Assembly: GCA_905067535.1 (NCBI GenBank)
Contig: CAJHIR010000058.1
Location: forward strand, 1-6,636
Origin: Candidatus Argoarchaeum ethanivorans
GTDB lineage: Archaea; Halobacteriota; Methanosarcinia; Methanosarcinales; EX4572-44
DNA length: 6,636 nt
Direction: 5' to 3'
Numbering within the stretch: the first letter of the stretch is position 1; each line of letters starts with the position of its first letter. Under the pieces are notes generated by a model. That model made no database searches, had not been told where the DNA came from, and saw only the letters and a list, made by a program, of their open reading frames with translations. Below are positions 1 through 6,553 of this stretch, piece by piece. A program made the position numbers and the translations under genes.

Positions 1-1865
1 CTGAGCGAAAGGAACATGTTGAGTGGAAGTGGTTTATAGGGTGTGTTTTTTATCTGCTTGTCTATTATTTGCTCAAGTTCTACAGCAGTCATCACCACCT
101 TCTTTGGTTTCTTTGGATCTGATTCTGCCCTGATTGTAACTGTTAAATTTTGGTTTTTAACTTCGCTGTCCCCAACAACCACAACGTAAGGTACCCATTC
201 TCTACCAGCATCGCGTATTTTTTTGCCGAGGCTCTGGTTGCGATCGTCAATATCCACGCGGCATCGCCGCAGATGTGATGCTACTTGCTTGGCGTATTCG
301 ATGTGGTGATCTGCTACCGGTATAATACGCACCTGTGTAGGTGAAAGCCAGAGTGGGAGTATGGGAAGAGCACCGGAGTCTGCAATCATCTGTGCTTTTT
401 CAAGCAGGGCATACATACAGCGTTCTATAGCTCCACTTGGGGAACAGTGCAGTATCAACGGTCTTGCAGCATGCCCGTTGGAATCAATGTAGTCGATATC
501 ATAACGTTCAGCGTTTTCCACATCAATCTGTACTGTTGAAAGTGCACTTGCCTTGCCAAGGCAGTCGATATAGTTAAACTCGAATTTTAACACAAAGTAG
601 AAGAAACGCTCATCCCACATTTCTACAAGAACAGGTCTCTTTACTGTTCTGGCAAGTTTGGTGATGAACTCCCTGTTGTTTTCATAGAAGTCCCTGGTGA
701 AACGAATAGCTACCTCGTAGTCGTTTAAATCAATTCCTATGGTATCCAACATGCGCATGCTCATATTATATTGCTGATAGAATTCTTCTAATGCTTGCTC
801 CATATCAGTACAGAGTGTGTGCATATCAGGCATTGTAAAGCTTCGAAGTCTTCGCAGTCCTGCAAGTTCACCACGCTGCTCTTTTCGAAAGCTATACCTG
901 GTAAGTTCTATCATTTTGAACGGTAGGTTGCGATAAGAAATAGTCATGTCATGGTTCATCAAGAATTGACCGAAACATGCTGCAAACCGCAAAAACAGTT
1001 TTTTCTTGTCAGATTCAATTGAGTAGTGACGCGCAGGAAACCTGTCAAGATATTTTTTTAGTGTCGGCTGGTTCATGTCGTACATCAGTGGCGTTTCAAC
1101 TTCCATTGCACCAGCACGTGTTGCCTCATCGAGTACATAGTTTTCAATCAAACTTTTAATCAACCGTCCTTTTGGGTAAAATCGCATATTTCCAGGATCA
1201 GAGGCAGGTTCATAATCAGCAATTTCAAGACGGCGCATCAGTTTCACGTGTGGCGGTACTTTATCCACTGCACGATTCTTGTTTATTTCATGATCTGCAA
1301 AAATCTTAAGATTATCATGACTCGTGAAGTCAAAGTTCTCAATCTCGATAAGCTCACCCTCGGGTGTAAGAATCATCCAGCTTGACTTTGCTTTTTCCTC
1401 AGCTTTAACAGCTTCCGAAACCACGTCCTCGACTGGAACATCTTCAGCATGGCGGATGGTGCGGGAGAGTTCTGAAAGCGGGTGTCCTTTGCATTTGATG
1501 GTAAACCCTTTATACCAGCCAAAAGGAACACGCAGCACCTCAAAAACTGATTTTAGCTCTGATTCCATCTCTTTTAACATCGATACTGCAATATCTGGTT
1601 TTGAAAGATTTGAGCTTAAATGTGCATAAGGATACAGCACGATACGATTTGCTTTTACTTCACCAGCAACCCTTGTTATCTCCTCACAACTGTTGCGCAC
1701 AACTTCGCCCTGGTTAGTTTCATCCACTTTTTCAACCGCAATGAAAGCTACAAGTGCTTCATCTGTTCTTTTAGAACGCATGTCGTCACTTATTTTTTCA
1801 GCCATGGGTGTTGCTTCTTTTGTTTCATACTCCAGGAAATCCGAGTGAATAATTAGTAGCTGCAT
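1..1865 (-). CDS. thrS: Threonyl-tRNA synthetase, archaeal type (3' end cut off by window edge)
   Basis: Cytoplasmic enzyme that charges tRNA-Thr with threonine (EC 6.1.1.3). The reading frame is open from the ATG at 1865 to the left edge, giving 621 visible residues. Archaeal ThrRS is usually about 620-635, so only a few C-terminal residues should be missing; the visible end reads [10 protein letters not shown]. Residues 1-140 form the archaeal editing domain (D-aminoacyl-tRNA-deacylase-like fold) that removes mischarged serine. H82, Y118, K119 and E132 align with the editing residues H83, Y120, K121 and E134 of the Pyrococcus abyssi enzyme. The class II core follows: motif 2 at about 324-349 (YSFRKE...RSFTMPDMH) and motif 3 at 473-489 ([10 protein letters not shown]). 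The three zinc ligands expected of ThrRS are C297, H349 and H473, with spacing like E. coli C334/H385/H511. The anticodon-binding domain begins near residue 505. GGTG at 1876-1873, 7 bases upstream, supports the ATG. It is separated from cofD by 128 bases. Confidence 0.96.
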   Translation of the reverse strand, partial: MQLLIIHSDFLEYETKEATPMAEKISDDMRSKRTDEALVAFIAVEKVDETNQGEVVRNSCEEITRVAGEVKANRIVLYPYAHLSSNLSKPDIAVSMLKEMESELKSVFEVLRVPFGWYKGFTIKCKGHPLSELSRTIRHAEDVPVEDVVSEAVKAEEKAKSSWMILTPEGELIEIENFDFTSHDNLKIFADHEINKNRAVDKVPPHVKLMRRLEIADYEPASDPGNMRFYPKGRLIKSLIENYVLDEATRAGAMEVETPLMYDMNQPTLKKYLDRFPARHYSIESDKKKLFLRFAACFGQFLMNHDMTISYRNLPFKMIELTRYSFRKEQRGELAGLRRLRSFTMPDMHTLCTDMEQALEEFYQQYNMSMRMLDTIGIDLNDYEVAIRFTRDFYENNREFITKLARTVKRPVLVEMWDERFFYFVLKFEFNYIDCLGKASALSTVQIDVENAERYDIDYIDSNGHAARPLILHCSPSGAIERCMYALLEKAQMIADSGALPILPLWLSPTQVRIIPVADHHIEYAKQVASHLRRCRVDIDDRNQSLGKKIRDAGREWVPYVVVVGDSEVKNQNLTVTIRAESDPKKPKKVVMTAVELEQIIDKQIKNTPYKPLPLNMFLSL

Positions 1866-1906
1866 ATTGTTTCACCAAAATATGAACTGCTATGCAACTT
1901 CATAAC

Positions 1907-1914
1907 ACATAAAT
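1907..1914 (-). promoter_or_regulatory. Possible TATA box for thrS
   Basis: On the minus strand ATTTATGT follows GTGGG and lies about 45 bases upstream of the thrS ATG. With usual archaeal spacing (box centre 26-27 bases before the start) transcription would begin near 1884, leaving a leader of about 19 bases that holds the GGTG site. The box is not a strong consensus, so this is tentative; read-through from cofD is the alternative. Confidence 0.3.
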
Positions 1915-1935
1915 CCCACTGAACAAAGTTGATCT

Positions 1936-1941
1936 AAAAAA
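1936..1941 (-). terminator. Possible T-tract terminator after cofD
   Basis: A run of six T on the minus strand lies about 53 bases past the cofD stop and upstream of the thrS promoter candidate. Archaeal RNA polymerase often terminates at T-rich tracts without a hairpin. A small 5-bp hairpin (CAAGC/GCTTG, 1987-2002) overlaps the cofD stop but is not next to the T run. One short T run is weak evidence. Confidence 0.25.
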
Positions 1942-1993
1942 GTTTGGTGCTGGAAATTCTGGCGCTAACAAGTGTTTGGACCCGGGCAAGCAG

Positions 1994-2899
1994 TCAAGCT
2001 TGTAATTCAATGATTTTTTTTGCCAGTTCAATGCTTTTTTTAATGGATGTCATTATAGTATCGGTTTTTACCACTGGAACATCGAAGTCTTCTGGTGATG
2101 TATTGTCCTGTTTGTCTATCACAAACAGGCTGAGAATATCTCCATAGTATTTTGCTACACCAGCACTCGACACACGGTATCCTTCCGCGGAAAGAAGTTT
2201 CCCTGCTGGTCCACTGACAGGTTCATTATTTATTATTGGGCTTACTGCAATTACTTTTTTGTCTTTTAAAAGAGCTTTCATTCCACGGAGTTTTAGAATC
2301 GGACCAATGCTTGTTACAGGATTGCTTGGCCCTATAATGATTGTATCTTCTGATTCTATTGCATTTCTAACATTTTCTGTTATCTTTGCACGTTTAATTC
2401 CTTTTATTTGCACCTGCTTAATATGTGGTAAACCCTTCTCTGTTATCCAGAAATCCTGAAAGTGCATCCACCCTTTATCTGTGTGCAGCGTGGTTGCAAC
2501 GGAATCGTTACTCATTGGAAGTATATTTGCTTTGATGTGCATCTGTCTTGCAAGGATTTGTGTTGCTTCTGTCAGGTTTTTTCCGGCTCTGATGAGATTG
2601 CTTCGCAGGATATGTGTTGCACGGTCAGTATCTCCTATCATCATTTGCTCTCTCTCGCCAAGTTTTTTGAGAGCGTTGTGTGTATGGAATGTATCCTGTT
2701 TTACCCCCCACCACTTTGTTTCATCGATCTGGCCAGAGAACAGGTAGAGTATGGTGTCGATGTCAGGGCATACAAGATTTCCCGACTCCCACGTATCTTC
2801 AGCAGTATTAACAATGATTGTGATGTTTTCCGGTGACAGTAGTGTTTTTACACCCTGGAGAAGTTTTGGTGTGCCTGTTCCGCCTGATAAAAAAAGCAT
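1994..2899 (-). CDS. cofD: 2-phospho-L-lactate transferase (CofD), coenzyme F420 synthesis
   Basis: Cytoplasmic enzyme that transfers the phospholactate moiety of lactyl-2-diphospho-5'-guanosine to FO, making F420-0 (EC 2.7.8.28), the deazaflavin hydride carrier used by methanogens and relatives. The protein has 301 residues, the normal size for the family. The N-terminal SGGTGTPKLL (residues 5-14) is the family's glycine-rich signature. NTAED at 31-35 and the nearby D46 and D48 lie in the FO/metal-binding region, and WWGVKQDTF is at 63-71. GPSNPVTSIGP begins at residue 190 and is the family's most recognisable motif. The ATG at 2899 places the signature right at the N-terminus, as in relatives. 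No Shine-Dalgarno sequence precedes this ATG; a TATA-like box 30 bases upstream suggests a nearly leaderless mRNA. It probably forms its own transcription unit, downstream of the AhpD-like gene and upstream of thrS. Confidence 0.96.
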   Translation of the reverse strand: MLFLSGGTGTPKLLQGVKTLLSPENITIIVNTAEDTWESGNLVCPDIDTILYLFSGQIDETKWWGVKQDTFHTHNALKKLGEREQMMIGDTDRATHILRSNLIRAGKNLTEATQILARQMHIKANILPMSNDSVATTLHTDKGWMHFQDFWITEKGLPHIKQVQIKGIKRAKITENVRNAIESEDTIIIGPSNPVTSIGPILKLRGMKALLKDKKVIAVSPIINNEPVSGPAGKLLSAEGYRVSSAGVAKYYGDILSLFVIDKQDNTSPEDFDVPVVKTDTIMTSIKKSIELAKKIIELQA

Positions 2900-2924
2900 T
2901 ATTTCAATGAATTGAATAAACTAC

Positions 2925-2955
2925 AAAAAAATATAAAAATAAAATATATTAAAAT
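2925..2955 (-). terminator. T-rich tract, probable terminator of the flavoprotein/AhpD-like operon
   Basis: Straight after the AhpD-like stop codon the minus strand is almost only A and T, with T4, T5 and T7 runs. This is the kind of tract at which archaeal transcription stops. The same stretch seems to contain the cofD promoter, so stop and start signals overlap. No GC-rich hairpin is seen. Confidence 0.45.
2930..2937 (-). promoter_or_regulatory. TATA-like box for cofD
   Basis: On the minus strand TTTATATT lies 30 bases before the cofD ATG, inside a very AT-rich spacer. With usual archaeal spacing transcription would start near 2907, about 7 bases before the ATG. The absence of any Shine-Dalgarno match in that short leader agrees with this. 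The region is so AT-rich that another TATA-like stretch (about 2944-2950) is possible. Confidence 0.45.
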
Positions 2956-3291
2956 TTAATCTTTGAATGCATCGATTGCTTTCAGTACATCTGTTATGTG
3001 CATCCATGCGGAAGTGCCAAATACAAGGGTTGCAAGATAGCAGGCTTCTATCATTTCATCCTTGGTAACGCCTGCTTTGAGTGCACGTTTTACATGGTAC
3101 ACTATGCAGTAATCACACTGCGAGGCAACTGCAAGAGTTACCAGAACTATTTCTTTTGTTTTCTTTGACAGCACTCCTTCAGCACCGGTTTTTATGTACA
3201 GGTCAGTAAGCGGCTTTGTAAGCCCGGGATATTCCTTATGCATGTGCTTAACCAGTTCATCTGTGTCATGTGATACTTCTTTTATATCCAT
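2956..3291 (-). CDS. AhpD/carboxymuconolactone decarboxylase-like CxxC protein
   Basis: Small all-helical protein of the CMD/AhpD family, 111 residues from the chosen start, which fits single-domain members. Residues E47, C59, C62 and H66 (E-x11-CDYC-xxx-H) match in spacing the catalytic E118, C130, C133 and H137 of Mycobacterium tuberculosis AhpD, a disulfide reductase and peroxidase partner. The position of AhpD H132 is Y61 here, as in many family members. A redox-active cysteine pair is therefore likely. Decarboxylase activity is not implied by the family name, because CxxC members are generally thiol-redox proteins. The ATG at 3291 is preferred over the upstream in-frame TTG at 3297, because AGAGG (3303-3299) sits 7 bases before the ATG and only 1 base before the TTG. 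It starts 32 bases after the flavoprotein stop with no promoter visible between them, so the two are probably one operon. The true substrate is unknown. Confidence 0.88.
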   Translation of the reverse strand: MDIKEVSHDTDELVKHMHKEYPGLTKPLTDLYIKTGAEGVLSKKTKEIVLVTLAVASQCDYCIVYHVKRALKAGVTKDEMIEACYLATLVFGTSAWMHITDVLKAIDAFKD

Positions 3292-3298
3292 ATTCAAA

Positions 3299-3303
3299 CC
3301 TCT
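3299..3303 (-). promoter_or_regulatory. Ribosome binding site deciding the AhpD-like start
   Basis: AGAGG on the minus strand, with a 7-base spacer to the ATG at 3291. It all but abuts the alternative TTG codon at 3297, which argues against that longer start. Confidence 0.75.
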
Positions 3304-3323
3304 AATTTATTTGTTTTACATTT

Positions 3324-4670
3324 TTACATTTTTTTCAATGCATCTGTGATAGCATTGATCGTGACATCAACCAATAATGCAACCGAGGCATCAAACACCC
3401 GTGGCATGTACAACATCTCTTTTGCGTTCATGCGATTTTTAATTGCATACATTAGCGTGTTCATTCTCTCGGCAACCGGCTCCCCTGAGATTGCCTGTGC
3501 TCCTACCAATCGACCAGTTGTATCAAATAGCAGCTTCAAGGTTATATTTTTCACACCTGGGAAATATCCTGATCGTGCAATCTTCGTTGCTTTTCCCTCT
3601 ATTACCTGTATTCCATACTCTGCCGCCTTGCTGCTGGTGATTCCAACAGTGGCAATGTTCAGACCTGCAACAGGAATTGATGTTGGGGCAAAGCACGGTT
3701 CAAACACGGAACTTCCATCAAGAATGTTATCAGCTACTACTTTTGCTTCTGCTGCTCCGGCTGATCCCATCTGGCACAACATCGAACGGTTGGTAACACC
3801 ACTAATTACTTCTATACAGTCACCCGCTGCGTATACATTGCTAAGATATTTTCCGTTTCGCTTCACATGAAGTCCTGGCCCAGTAACAATTCCCCCAAGC
3901 TCGCCTATGTCCACTCCAGCATTTCTTGCTAAATCAACGTTTGGGGAGACCCCGGCTGCTACTATGACCATGTCTGCTTGTATTTCTTCATCAACAGCAG
4001 TAACACCTTCCACTTTTTCTTTTCCATTGATCGATGTCGCTGGTTTGCCAGTGATCAATCGTATCCCAATTTCTTCCAGCCTGTCTTTTACAAGTGCTGA
4101 CATGCCAGGGTCTAAAATTGCAGGCATCAGATGGGAATTTTTTTCTATAACCGTTACTTTTTTGTTTTTATTTAAGAGTGCTATTGCTGCCTCAAGCCCT
4201 ATCATTCCCCCGCCAATTACCACAGCGTTCTTCTTTTTTTCATCTTTAATTGCTTTTTCTGTAAGCTCTGCATCTATTTCGTTGCTGATTGTACAGACGC
4301 CTTCAAGATCTGTTCCTGGAATCTCTGGAATGAAAGGCTTCTTTCCAGTCGCTATCACCAGCGCATCATACTTTAGTTTCTCGCCTCCCACATCAATACT
4401 GTTCTCATCAAGATTGATTCCAGTAACCTCGATACTGGTTCTAAAATCAACACCCTGGTCAATGTATGCTTTTGATTCTTTTAAGACAAGATTTTTGAGT
4501 GTTAAACCATGCACCTCTTGCAGTGGATACATGATGCCACAGGTAGAGAAGTAAGCAATTTCTTCCTTCTTTAGTACTGTTATTTTTTCATCTTTTCTGT
4601 TTTCTAACAAAAATAATAATACGTTGTTTCCTGCAACGCCTGCTCCGATTATTACTATTCTTTTTTCCAT
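3324..4670 (-). CDS. Single-cysteine FAD/NAD(P)H disulfide oxidoreductase (NADH oxidase / CoA-disulfide reductase family)
   Basis: Soluble flavoprotein of 448 residues, the usual size for NADH oxidase, CoA-disulfide reductase and NAD(P)H polysulfide reductase enzymes. FAD motif GAGVAG is at 9-14. The active-site cysteine is C44 in FSTCG, without the CxxxxC pair of glutathione-type reductases. The NAD motif GGGMIG is at 153-158, and E176 at the end of the next strand favours NADH over NADPH. The second FAD motif AAGDC is at 281-285, and the dimerisation domain fills the last 120 or so residues. The His of Nox/Npx enzymes just after the first FAD motif is absent, which leans towards a CoA-disulfide or polysulfide-type reductase. 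The acidic residue expected about 10 residues before the active cysteine is K34, and the C-terminal YAPP-like motif reads YMPR. The start at 4670 is set by GGAGGT six bases upstream; the longer ATG at 4715 lies ahead of the predicted transcription start. First gene of an operon with the AhpD-like protein. The exact substrate cannot be read from sequence. Confidence 0.93.
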   Translation of the reverse strand: MEKRIVIIGAGVAGNNVLLFLLENRKDEKITVLKKEEIAYFSTCGIMYPLQEVHGLTLKNLVLKESKAYIDQGVDFRTSIEVTGINLDENSIDVGGEKLKYDALVIATGKKPFIPEIPGTDLEGVCTISNEIDAELTEKAIKDEKKKNAVVIGGGMIGLEAAIALLNKNKKVTVIEKNSHLMPAILDPGMSALVKDRLEEIGIRLITGKPATSINGKEKVEGVTAVDEEIQADMVIVAAGVSPNVDLARNAGVDIGELGGIVTGPGLHVKRNGKYLSNVYAAGDCIEVISGVTNRSMLCQMGSAGAAEAKVVADNILDGSSVFEPCFAPTSIPVAGLNIATVGITSSKAAEYGIQVIEGKATKIARSGYFPGVKNITLKLLFDTTGRLVGAQAISGEPVAERMNTLMYAIKNRMNAKEMLYMPRVFDASVALLVDVTINAITDALKKM

Positions 4671-4676
4671 TTTTAT

Positions 4677-4682
4677 ACCTCC
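4677..4682 (-). promoter_or_regulatory. Strong Shine-Dalgarno site deciding the flavoprotein start
   Basis: GGAGGT on the minus strand with a 6-base spacer (ATAAAA) to the ATG at 4670. It lies inside the longer open frame that begins at 4715, and marks the internal ATG as the real start. Confidence 0.88.
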
Positions 4683-4719
4683 AACATAGATGATACTTTT
4701 ACGTGTGAATGCCATAGCG

Positions 4720-4733
4720 TATATATATTTCGG
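4720..4733 (-). promoter_or_regulatory. Archaeal BRE/TATA promoter of the flavoprotein operon
   Basis: On the minus strand CCGAAA (BRE-like, 4733-4728) runs straight into TATATATA (4727-4720). The predicted transcription start is near 4697, giving a leader of about 27 bases that contains GGAGGT. This is the clearest promoter in the window. It also places the in-frame ATG at 4715 upstream of the mRNA. Confidence 0.75.
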
Positions 4734-4760
4734 TATTTTTTTGTCAGGTGTGTATAGATA

Positions 4761-4782
4761 ATCGAATCAGTGTGTTTTCGAT
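4761..4782. repeat. 6-bp inverted repeat overlapping the previous one
   Basis: ATCGAA (4761-4766) and TTCGAT (4777-4782) are perfect reverse complements with a 10-base loop. The right arm shares bases 4777-4778 with the left arm of the 9-bp repeat, so both hairpins cannot form fully at once. A 6-bp match at this range can arise by chance. Confidence 0.35.
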
Positions 4783-4800
4783 GGAATTTAAAAAACACAC
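4770..4800. repeat. 9-bp perfect inverted repeat over the Gate-protein stop codon
   Basis: GTGTGTTTT (4770-4778) and AAAACACAC (4792-4800) are perfect reverse complements around a 13-base loop. In the mRNA of the membrane protein the hairpin would span its stop codon (4790-4788). It could help end or protect that transcript, or act as a protein site upstream of the flavoprotein promoter. It is AT-rich, and no T run follows it, so it is not a classic intrinsic terminator. Confidence 0.55.
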
Positions 4801-5717
4801 ATTACCCCGATTATGATTAGTGTTTTTGCAAGCATGCTTGCACTGTAGTTTATCAGTGTTATTTTTATGCCAAGTTTCCCAAAGAGTCCTATGTACATAG
4901 CTATACTGTACTTGATGTAGATCATAGTTATCACAACCATGCTTCCGATTAGGAGTGTGAGTAGTGCTTGTTTCTGTGTGATAAGATCTTGCGCTAGAAG
5001 GCTTCCAATAACTGCATATCCTGCTGAGAAGTGAATAAACTGTGCGGCAAGTGCAGTGATTGATTCACCTGGCAGTTGTATGCAGCTCAAAAACGGTGTG
5101 AAAATCTTTGTTATGTGAGAGAGGTTGTTAGTCTGTATCAACGCCCAGATGATAGTGGTTGTTAGAATTAGTATGGGCATAATTTTTCGCAGTGTTTTTG
5201 CAGAGTTTTTAATACCTTTTTTTATAATCTCTTTGTTAATCTGTGTTTTTATTTGCGGCAGTGGTTGATCGATTGTTTGATTGTGACGTGGATGTACTTT
5301 GATTCTATTGTAACTAACAGCCGCTGCCGCCTGCATTAGTGCCGATAATATATTTAGCCCAACATAGATGCTGCCAAGTACTGGTCCAAGAAACACTAAT
5401 GCTATTGGTGCATGCACTCTAAACAATGATTCCCCAAGCACTGTCGGAAGAGTGCATAATACCACCGAAGTGATGGTTTCATCTTCTCTGATACGCTTGT
5501 TTCTGTAAAGTTCTGCAAGCGCTGCTTTGCCTGCAGTAGAGTCAAGAAGACATGTGAGTACTGCAACGATTGCACCATCAGGAAGGTTTGATGCTCTGCA
5601 CAGTGGTTTTATAAGGAAGTTGAGTTTTGCTGTGATATTTGTTTCTACCAGAATGTTTGCAAAAACGACGCCTATTATGATGAATAATATGGATTTAAGT
5701 AGATACTGGTAGAGCAT
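4788..5717 (-). CDS. Nucleoside-recognition/Gate-type integral membrane protein with internal duplication
   Basis: Polytopic inner-membrane protein of 309 residues resembling archaeal nucleoside-recognition (Gate domain) proteins, a fold shared with the C-terminal part of FeoB and with spore maturation proteins. Hydrophobic segments lie at about 6-25, 48-68, 82-98, 102-134, 179-195, 218-242, 250-280 and 283-307. A basic, polar loop at about 137-178 divides two halves. The halves align without gaps at an offset of 170 residues. LPDGAIVA (45-52) matches LPGESITA (215-222), STAGKAALAEL (60-70) matches FSAGYAVIGSL (230-240), and P38 matches P208. This marks an ancient tandem duplication with conserved small-residue turns. 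No signal peptide, cytoplasmic enzyme domain or G domain is present. It starts 9 bases after the radical SAM stop, with only a weak AGAAG as ribosome site, so translation is probably coupled. The transported or sensed substrate is unknown, and the family name does not prove nucleoside transport. Confidence 0.82.
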   Translation of the reverse strand: MLYQYLLKSILFIIIGVVFANILVETNITAKLNFLIKPLCRASNLPDGAIVAVLTCLLDSTAGKAALAELYRNKRIREDETITSVVLCTLPTVLGESLFRVHAPIALVFLGPVLGSIYVGLNILSALMQAAAAVSYNRIKVHPRHNQTIDQPLPQIKTQINKEIIKKGIKNSAKTLRKIMPILILTTTIIWALIQTNNLSHITKIFTPFLSCIQLPGESITALAAQFIHFSAGYAVIGSLLAQDLITQKQALLTLLIGSMVVITMIYIKYSIAMYIGLFGKLGIKITLINYSASMLAKTLIIIGVMCVF

Positions 5718-5726
5718 GAGTGCTTC

Positions 5727-6437
5727 TTATGCCACACGCACGCTTTGATACACAGGGTTTTCTTTTACTTTTATGTGATATTCATTTAGTGATTGAAAAC
5801 ATGAGGTAGTAACTTCCTCTAAATAGTTTTCAGCAGTTTGTTTTACATCCTCCATTTCTTTCTGGTCCGGAGAGTGCCATGGTGCTCCTTGAACTGGCAT
5901 GTATCCAATAATATGAAATGGTATCTGTGGATCCACTTCTGCTATGAATCTTGCTATCTTCCCCACTTCATGCACGTCAATAAGATCCGGGATAAATACT
6001 GTGTTTGTGGTTACAGTGATGCCTTGATCATAAATTCGTCTAAAATGGTCCAAGACCCTTGAATTTGACACTCCTGTGTATTCCCGGTGAATTTTATCTG
6101 AGTATGCTTTTATTGTAATGTGCATTGCATCAATATCATCCGGAGGCATATTCCAGCCCATCGAGTGGCCTATTTTAGTTTTCACATTCAGCTCTTCATG
6201 GCAGAATGTTGCGATACTACCAATGTTTTGACAGAGAGTAGGCTCTCCACCAACAAAATGCACCCATTTAACATTGAGAGACTTGAGTGCATTCGTTACC
6301 TGTTCAATGCCCAGTTCTTGATGCATTGATTCTTTGTTTGAGTTATATGGACAGCCTTTACATTTGAAATTGCATCCAACAGTATGAACATTTGCACGTC
6401 TGTATTGCTTGCAGTAGGTTACAGCTTTTAAAGACAT
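5727..6437 (-). CDS. Small radical SAM enzyme, pyruvate-formate-lyase-activating-enzyme-like
   Basis: Probable cytoplasmic [4Fe-4S] S-adenosylmethionine radical enzyme of 236 residues. The cluster motif is C22-x3-C26-x2-C29 in HTVGCNFKCKGCPY, and the SAM-contacting GGEPT follows at 63-67. Length and motif order are those of the minimal core found in activating enzymes of glycyl radical proteins and in QueE-like enzymes. No SPASM, B12-binding or second-cluster region is visible. Other cysteines (C9, C69, C79) do not form a second cluster motif. No glycyl radical partner and no queuosine genes lie in the window, so neither activity is supported. The ATG at 6437 is backed by GGTGG at 6447-6443, five bases upstream. 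First gene of a two-gene unit with the Gate membrane protein. The substrate is unknown. Confidence 0.88.
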   Translation of the reverse strand: MSLKAVTYCKQYRRANVHTVGCNFKCKGCPYNSNKESMHQELGIEQVTNALKSLNVKWVHFVGGEPTLCQNIGSIATFCHEELNVKTKIGHSMGWNMPPDDIDAMHITIKAYSDKIHREYTGVSNSRVLDHFRRIYDQGITVTTNTVFIPDLIDVHEVGKIARFIAEVDPQIPFHIIGYMPVQGAPWHSPDQKEMEDVKQTAENYLEEVTTSCFQSLNEYHIKVKENPVYQSVRVA

Positions 6438-6453
6438 TTATACCACCAGAGTA

Positions 6454-6508
6454 ATCAATCATTAATTATAGATTGTAACACTCAGTTATATTTTGGTTGT
6501 ATCAATCA
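6454..6508. repeat. Pair of identical 8-mers flanking the radical SAM promoter
   Basis: ATCAATCA occurs at 6454-6461 and again at 6501-6508 (TGATTGAT on the coding strand). One copy sits at the predicted transcription start and the other just upstream of the BRE, 47 bases apart. Such placement suits a regulator site, but two 8-mers in AT-rich DNA are modest evidence. Confidence 0.35.
6485..6496 (-). promoter_or_regulatory. Probable BRE/TATA promoter of the radical SAM operon
   Basis: On the minus strand CCAAAA runs into TATAAC, a BRE plus TATA arrangement. The box lies about 51 bases before the ATG at 6437, close to the 53-base spacing seen for the flavoprotein promoter. The predicted start near 6462 leaves a leader of about 25 bases with the GGTGG site. 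Confidence 0.55.
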
Positions 6509-6553
6509 ATACATAAATGTTGTTATAATGTGTGAGTAATTTTTTAACGTATA

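Noticed and set aside
1324..1856. Plus-strand open frames of about 100 and 78 codons inside the thrS region
   Set aside because: They lie wholly opposite the conserved ThrRS editing domain, which is intact in the minus-strand frame.
1987..2002. CAAGC/GCTTG hairpin at the cofD stop
   Set aside because: Only 5 bp and not followed by a T run, too weak to call a terminator on its own.
2259..2836. Plus-strand open frames opposite cofD
   Set aside because: The minus strand carries a full-length CofD with all family motifs. The opposing frames show no motif or ribosome site.
3346..4554. Long plus-strand open frames of 174 and 215 codons opposite the flavoprotein gene
   Set aside because: They are antisense to a gene with clear motifs and full family length. 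Their translations are rich in Ser/Phe/Ile without recognisable motifs, as expected for antisense shadows.
4788..5717. Calling the membrane protein a FeoB iron transporter
   Set aside because: Only the Gate-like fold is shared. There is no N-terminal G domain, and the length is far below FeoB.
5727..6437. Calling the radical SAM gene QueE or a true pyruvate formate-lyase activase
   Set aside because: The cluster motif and length fit both broad families. No queuosine/archaeosine genes and no glycyl radical enzyme are nearby, and no substrate-specific motif is visible.
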